Shown: positions 61,221 through 64,000 of the stretch, one piece after another
Position numbering within the stretch: position 1 is the first letter of the stretch
Layout: every line of letters starts with the position of its first letter
Source: Tetracentron sinense
Lineage: Eukaryota > Streptophyta > Magnoliopsida > Trochodendrales > Trochodendraceae
Direction: 5' to 3'
DNA: 64,000 nucleotides
Assembly (NCBI GenBank): GCA_015143295.1
Contig: CM026562.1
Location: 6,052,639 to 6,116,638, forward strand
The notes under the pieces: generated by a model
Seen by the model: only the letters and a program-made list of their open reading frames with translations
What the model was told of the DNA's origin: nothing
The model's database searches: none
Position numbers and translations under genes: made by a program

Positions 61221-61390
61221 CTAGGGTTCACCTATGGTTAACCTAAGGTTTAACTAGGGTTGACTTAGGATGGACCTAGGGTTAGACCTATGGTTTGACT
61301 GGGGTTAACCTAGGGTTTAACTAAGGCTTGACTTGGGGTTTGTCTGGGATTAACCATGGTTAAAAAGCTTAACTATGGTTAAGAATATAT
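61221..61390. repeat. Degenerate cctagggtttaact repeat
   Basis: About eight loosely repeated units of 17-21 bases built from ggtttgacttagggtt-like words, ending in ttaaccatggttaa. Related words (gttaatcttaaccatggtta) occur at 59923-59943, so they may mark the two sides of one element. Confidence 0.7.
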
Positions 61391-62422
61391 GAAAATATTT
61401 GGTGCTTACAGCTGCCCCTCTTTGTCAGAGAATGTCAAGTTGGTAATTGAACAACAAAGATTAGAATCATCCAATTTTTACACCAAGATTTGATTTTGGG
61501 GAAAACGATTTTAAGCTTTTAGGTGTTTGAGACCCCTAATCATCACCTAAAACGACAACCCTATCAAGCAGGTATCTTAGATCAAAGATATAATGTGGAA
61601 TACTTCTTTGGTATATATACTTGTCTACTAATAAGGGAATTATCGAGGTTTCTCTGCACTAGCTCAATCACATTGTCATTAGAAGAATGCTAGCCCCACT
61701 CTCCTCCAATTGCACTCTCCTCTTTTTTGGGGTCAAGAGTTGGTTCCTACAACTTTTGTAAACCTTTTTCTGTCCTTTGGAGCATCTGAAAGAGTGAAAT
61801 CGAACTGTTGGGATCATCTAATCTCTTATGAATATTTTTTTGAATCGACAAACTTCAACAACAAAAAGTTGTGTTGGGGAGGGGGGGCAGAACAAGATAT
61901 GACAAAGTATTAAAAAAAAACCTATTACTAATTATTAAAAAATTTGTAAACAAATATATTTCATATACTATATGTTTCTTAAAAGACTTTCAAAGAGTAA
62001 TTCACCTATAGTTTTCGTGACTTTTTTTTTTCCTTTAAAAAGAAAAGATTACTTTGTAAATTAGTTGTGCGACAAAAAAATTTGTGATTTATTCAAGTCA
62101 GGTTGAAAAATTGGAGAACTTTGTTACTATGTAATAGAGGCCGAGAGGGCCACATCCCAGACCAATTTGCCCACTTTTAATTGTCAGATATAAGATTTTT
62201 TTTTCCTTCTGACTGGTTACCCATTATTTCTATAAACATCCATGTTGTAGATCTAGATAAGCAGGTTAAGATGTTCCAATCAACCATGGCACATCATTGG
62301 GGTGGCTCACTGAGTGTAGGTATCACTGAATGATCTCTCTTTTACTGCACCATGGGATCAGAGGTCCGAAAGAGAAGATAAAGCTGCACACTAAAATAGA
62401 ATACAATCAAAAGTGAAGGAAA
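61391..62422. other. Spacer downstream of the MnmA gene
   Basis: AT-rich with homopolymer runs; the 3' untranslated region of the MnmA gene would lie at its right edge. No other gene seen. Confidence 0.5.
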
Positions 62423-64000
62423 CTAGAATATCTTCAACCACTTCTCTCTAAGTTTTTGCAACCAATTCATAGGGAAACTTGAGAATGCGCCTACTCTAGA
62501 TGCCTGTTGCCTTGCATTAGTAGCAGTCAGTGGGAGATTCACAGATTCTCCATTAAGTTCAACAATATCTTTATATTCTGAATTTTTTGGAGAAGACTCT
62601 GGTTTTACCCTTATCTTAACTGGCTTCCCAAGTTTAGATTTATCTTCCATTCTTGCAATTTCCAGAGCTTTTGAACAAACAGGGAAACCCTGGTCATCCC
62701 AATACTCCAAAATCACACCAGAACCTATGCATGTCCTTCCCTGGTAGAAGGCTGCAAACTGGCCAGCAGCCAGGCCCTGATCATCTTCAGGTAAGGCGAC
62801 AACAGCAATATCCCCATGGCCATCTTCACTCAGTTCCATTGTCAAGCTGCAATTGTAAAAGCCTGGACCATGTCGGACCTGAAAATTTTGTCACTCTCAT
62901 CAGTCATCAGGAATTGAATTAGAAGTGGAATCATTCACCAGATTCACTTAATATCAATTTTATTATGTGATCAACATGGATGAAATCCCATTGATCTAAA
63001 ATGGATAATGACGCAAAGGCAAGGAAAATGGCTTGCTTAATAGATATTGTTGTCAAGCCTTAGTAGGCATGACATGGTGAAAATTGAACTAAAGATTGAT
63101 TTCCTACCTTGCACTGGAGCTGATTGACCTTGTCTGAAGGTGATTCACAAAGCCACTTCAGAGATCCAACACGGAATACACGCCTTCTTTTATCTAATGA
63201 GAAATAGTTTCTTGATACGAAGACTACGTTGTTTTTGACATCCTTCTCAACAACATACCTACATGAGATGAATAGTTTTTTCATGGGTAGAAGTAGAACT
63301 ACTATTTGTTGAATCAAGAAACCTAATAAGAATATCCTAAGCAATGAGGCAGATCACGAGCATTATTTTTAGACCAGGATGGAAAGAATTATTAAAGGAA
63401 AAAAAAAGAGGTTTGGAATGTTAAATTTATAAAGGTTAGAAATGATAAATACCAGCCTCTCCATCAATGAATGGCAGCTAGTAAGTGAAGACAGAGCATA
63501 CCAGGGTCCTCCAGGAAGGCGTAGACCTTGGCGTTGACCAATTGTGTAGAACCAAAAACCACGGTGTTTTCCAAGGAAGTCTCCCGTCTCGGCTTCCAAT
63601 ATGATGCCTTCCATCTCCCCAATATGCCTTGTGACAAATTCACTAAACTTTATCTATAAACAAAAGACACGGAATCAGTCATGCATGGACTAGTATTGTA
63701 AAACCACTCAATATGTAACCAGAATTGAACATCCAAAAGTAAACAATAATGAGCTTGTAGTTTAATAGAGCTACTCAAGATAAATCCTGAATGGAGAGTT
63801 GGAAAGAGATGCAAAGCTCCGCAAAGGCATAGCACCTTTGGAGCGAACGTAACGTATCTGGCATATAAACTTTAAATTGAAGTATCTGACAAGTGTGCAG
63901 CACCCATATTGAAGTAGCCAGGTACCAAAGCCCGAAAATCAAAAGGAACACAGTGAAACACAATAAATATGAATTTAATATGTGTGCACAGTAGGTCTGC
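62423..64000 (-). CDS. MnmA: tRNA-specific 2-thiouridylase MnmA/TRMU, 3' part
   Basis: MnmA/TRMU adds sulfur to U34 of Lys, Glu and Gln tRNAs, in plants in organelles. Exons seen on the minus strand: 63653-63502, 63258-63108, 62878-62423 (stop), all in phase. They encode IKFSEFVTRHIGEMEGIILE, GKHRGFWFYTIGQRQGLRLP (the GQRxGL motif that contacts the tRNA), GGPWYVVEKD, then RHGPGFYNCSL and a C-terminal beta-barrel segment with GQFAAFYQGRTCIGSGVI, family-typical for the last domain. The protein extends about 70 residues past the usual bacterial end with a basic C-terminus. The ATP-binding PP-loop and both catalytic cysteines lie upstream and beyond the window; the exon just before IKFSEF (normally holding SQGICF) was not found in 63654-64000. 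The gene looks functional. Confidence 0.9.

Noticed and set aside
62653-62922. Plus-strand ORF across the MnmA last exon
   Set aside because: Antisense shadow of the conserved C-terminal domain.
1-64000. CRISPR arrays, defence islands, biosynthetic operons or tRNA/rRNA genes
   Set aside because: No regularly spaced repeats, no operon-like gene packing, and no full tRNA cloverleaf were found; the only tRNA-like pieces are heads of SINE candidates.

Overview
This is a stretch of plant nuclear DNA. It is AT-rich, its genes are long and split by many short exons with GT/AG splice sites, and introns and spacers are packed with LINE, copia, hAT-type, Harbinger-type and SINE-like elements and microsatellites. 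The gene families (OSB with PDF motifs, HOTHEAD-like GMC oxidoreductase, DREB2 AP2 factor, PPR and plant ORC1 fragments) point to a flowering plant, probably a woody eudicot; the species cannot be told from the sequence. There is no operon, CRISPR array, phage or bacterial system here. LAYOUT: 1-1.84 kb is a decayed retroelement ORF with a DUF4283-like domain. 2.78-25 kb (+) is an organellar single-stranded DNA-binding protein (OSB) gene; nine exons were placed by hand with matching phases, and the last exon is uncertain. Its introns hold two LINE tails in opposite orientation, a hAT relic, two copies of one 8-bp-TSD MITE, a copia 3' end, a DUF4283 relic, and a LINE reverse transcriptase body itself split by a 1.1-kb DNA element. 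26.9-28 kb (-) is a PPR pseudogene cut by a 594-bp hAT MITE. 29.6-31.1 kb (-) is a relic of the PHD/BAH part of ORC1. 32.1-34.3 kb (-) is a complete four-exon HOTHEAD-like gene of 553 codons. 34.3-38.8 kb is spacer with a hAT-like MITE relic, a very AT-rich block and an LTR-like segment. 38.8-53.35 kb (+) is a complete 15-exon SMUBP-2/IGHMBP2-like SF1B helicase gene of 647 codons, with at least four well-delimited small transposons in its introns. 54.6-56.9 kb (-) is a DREB2-type pseudogene whose 3' end was duplicated around a captured copia gag/protease fragment. 57.2-59.9 kb (-) is a decayed plant-mobile-domain-type ORF with a nested hAT MITE. 60.7-61.4 kb is tandem repeats. 62.4-64 kb (-) is the 3' half of a MnmA/TRMU tRNA 2-thiouridylase gene that runs off the window. 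FUNCTION: four genes look intact or potentially so: OSB (organelle DNA recombination control), a GMC oxidoreductase (secreted, cuticle/cell-wall chemistry), an RNA/DNA helicase, and a tRNA thiolase (truncated only by the window). They share no pathway; the neighbourhood is an ordinary plant gene island. The most interesting observations concern structure: in-frame alternative splice choices in two genes, a set of insertions whose target-site duplications can be read exactly, a long near-perfect hairpin, and a copia fragment bounded by an unusually long duplication.
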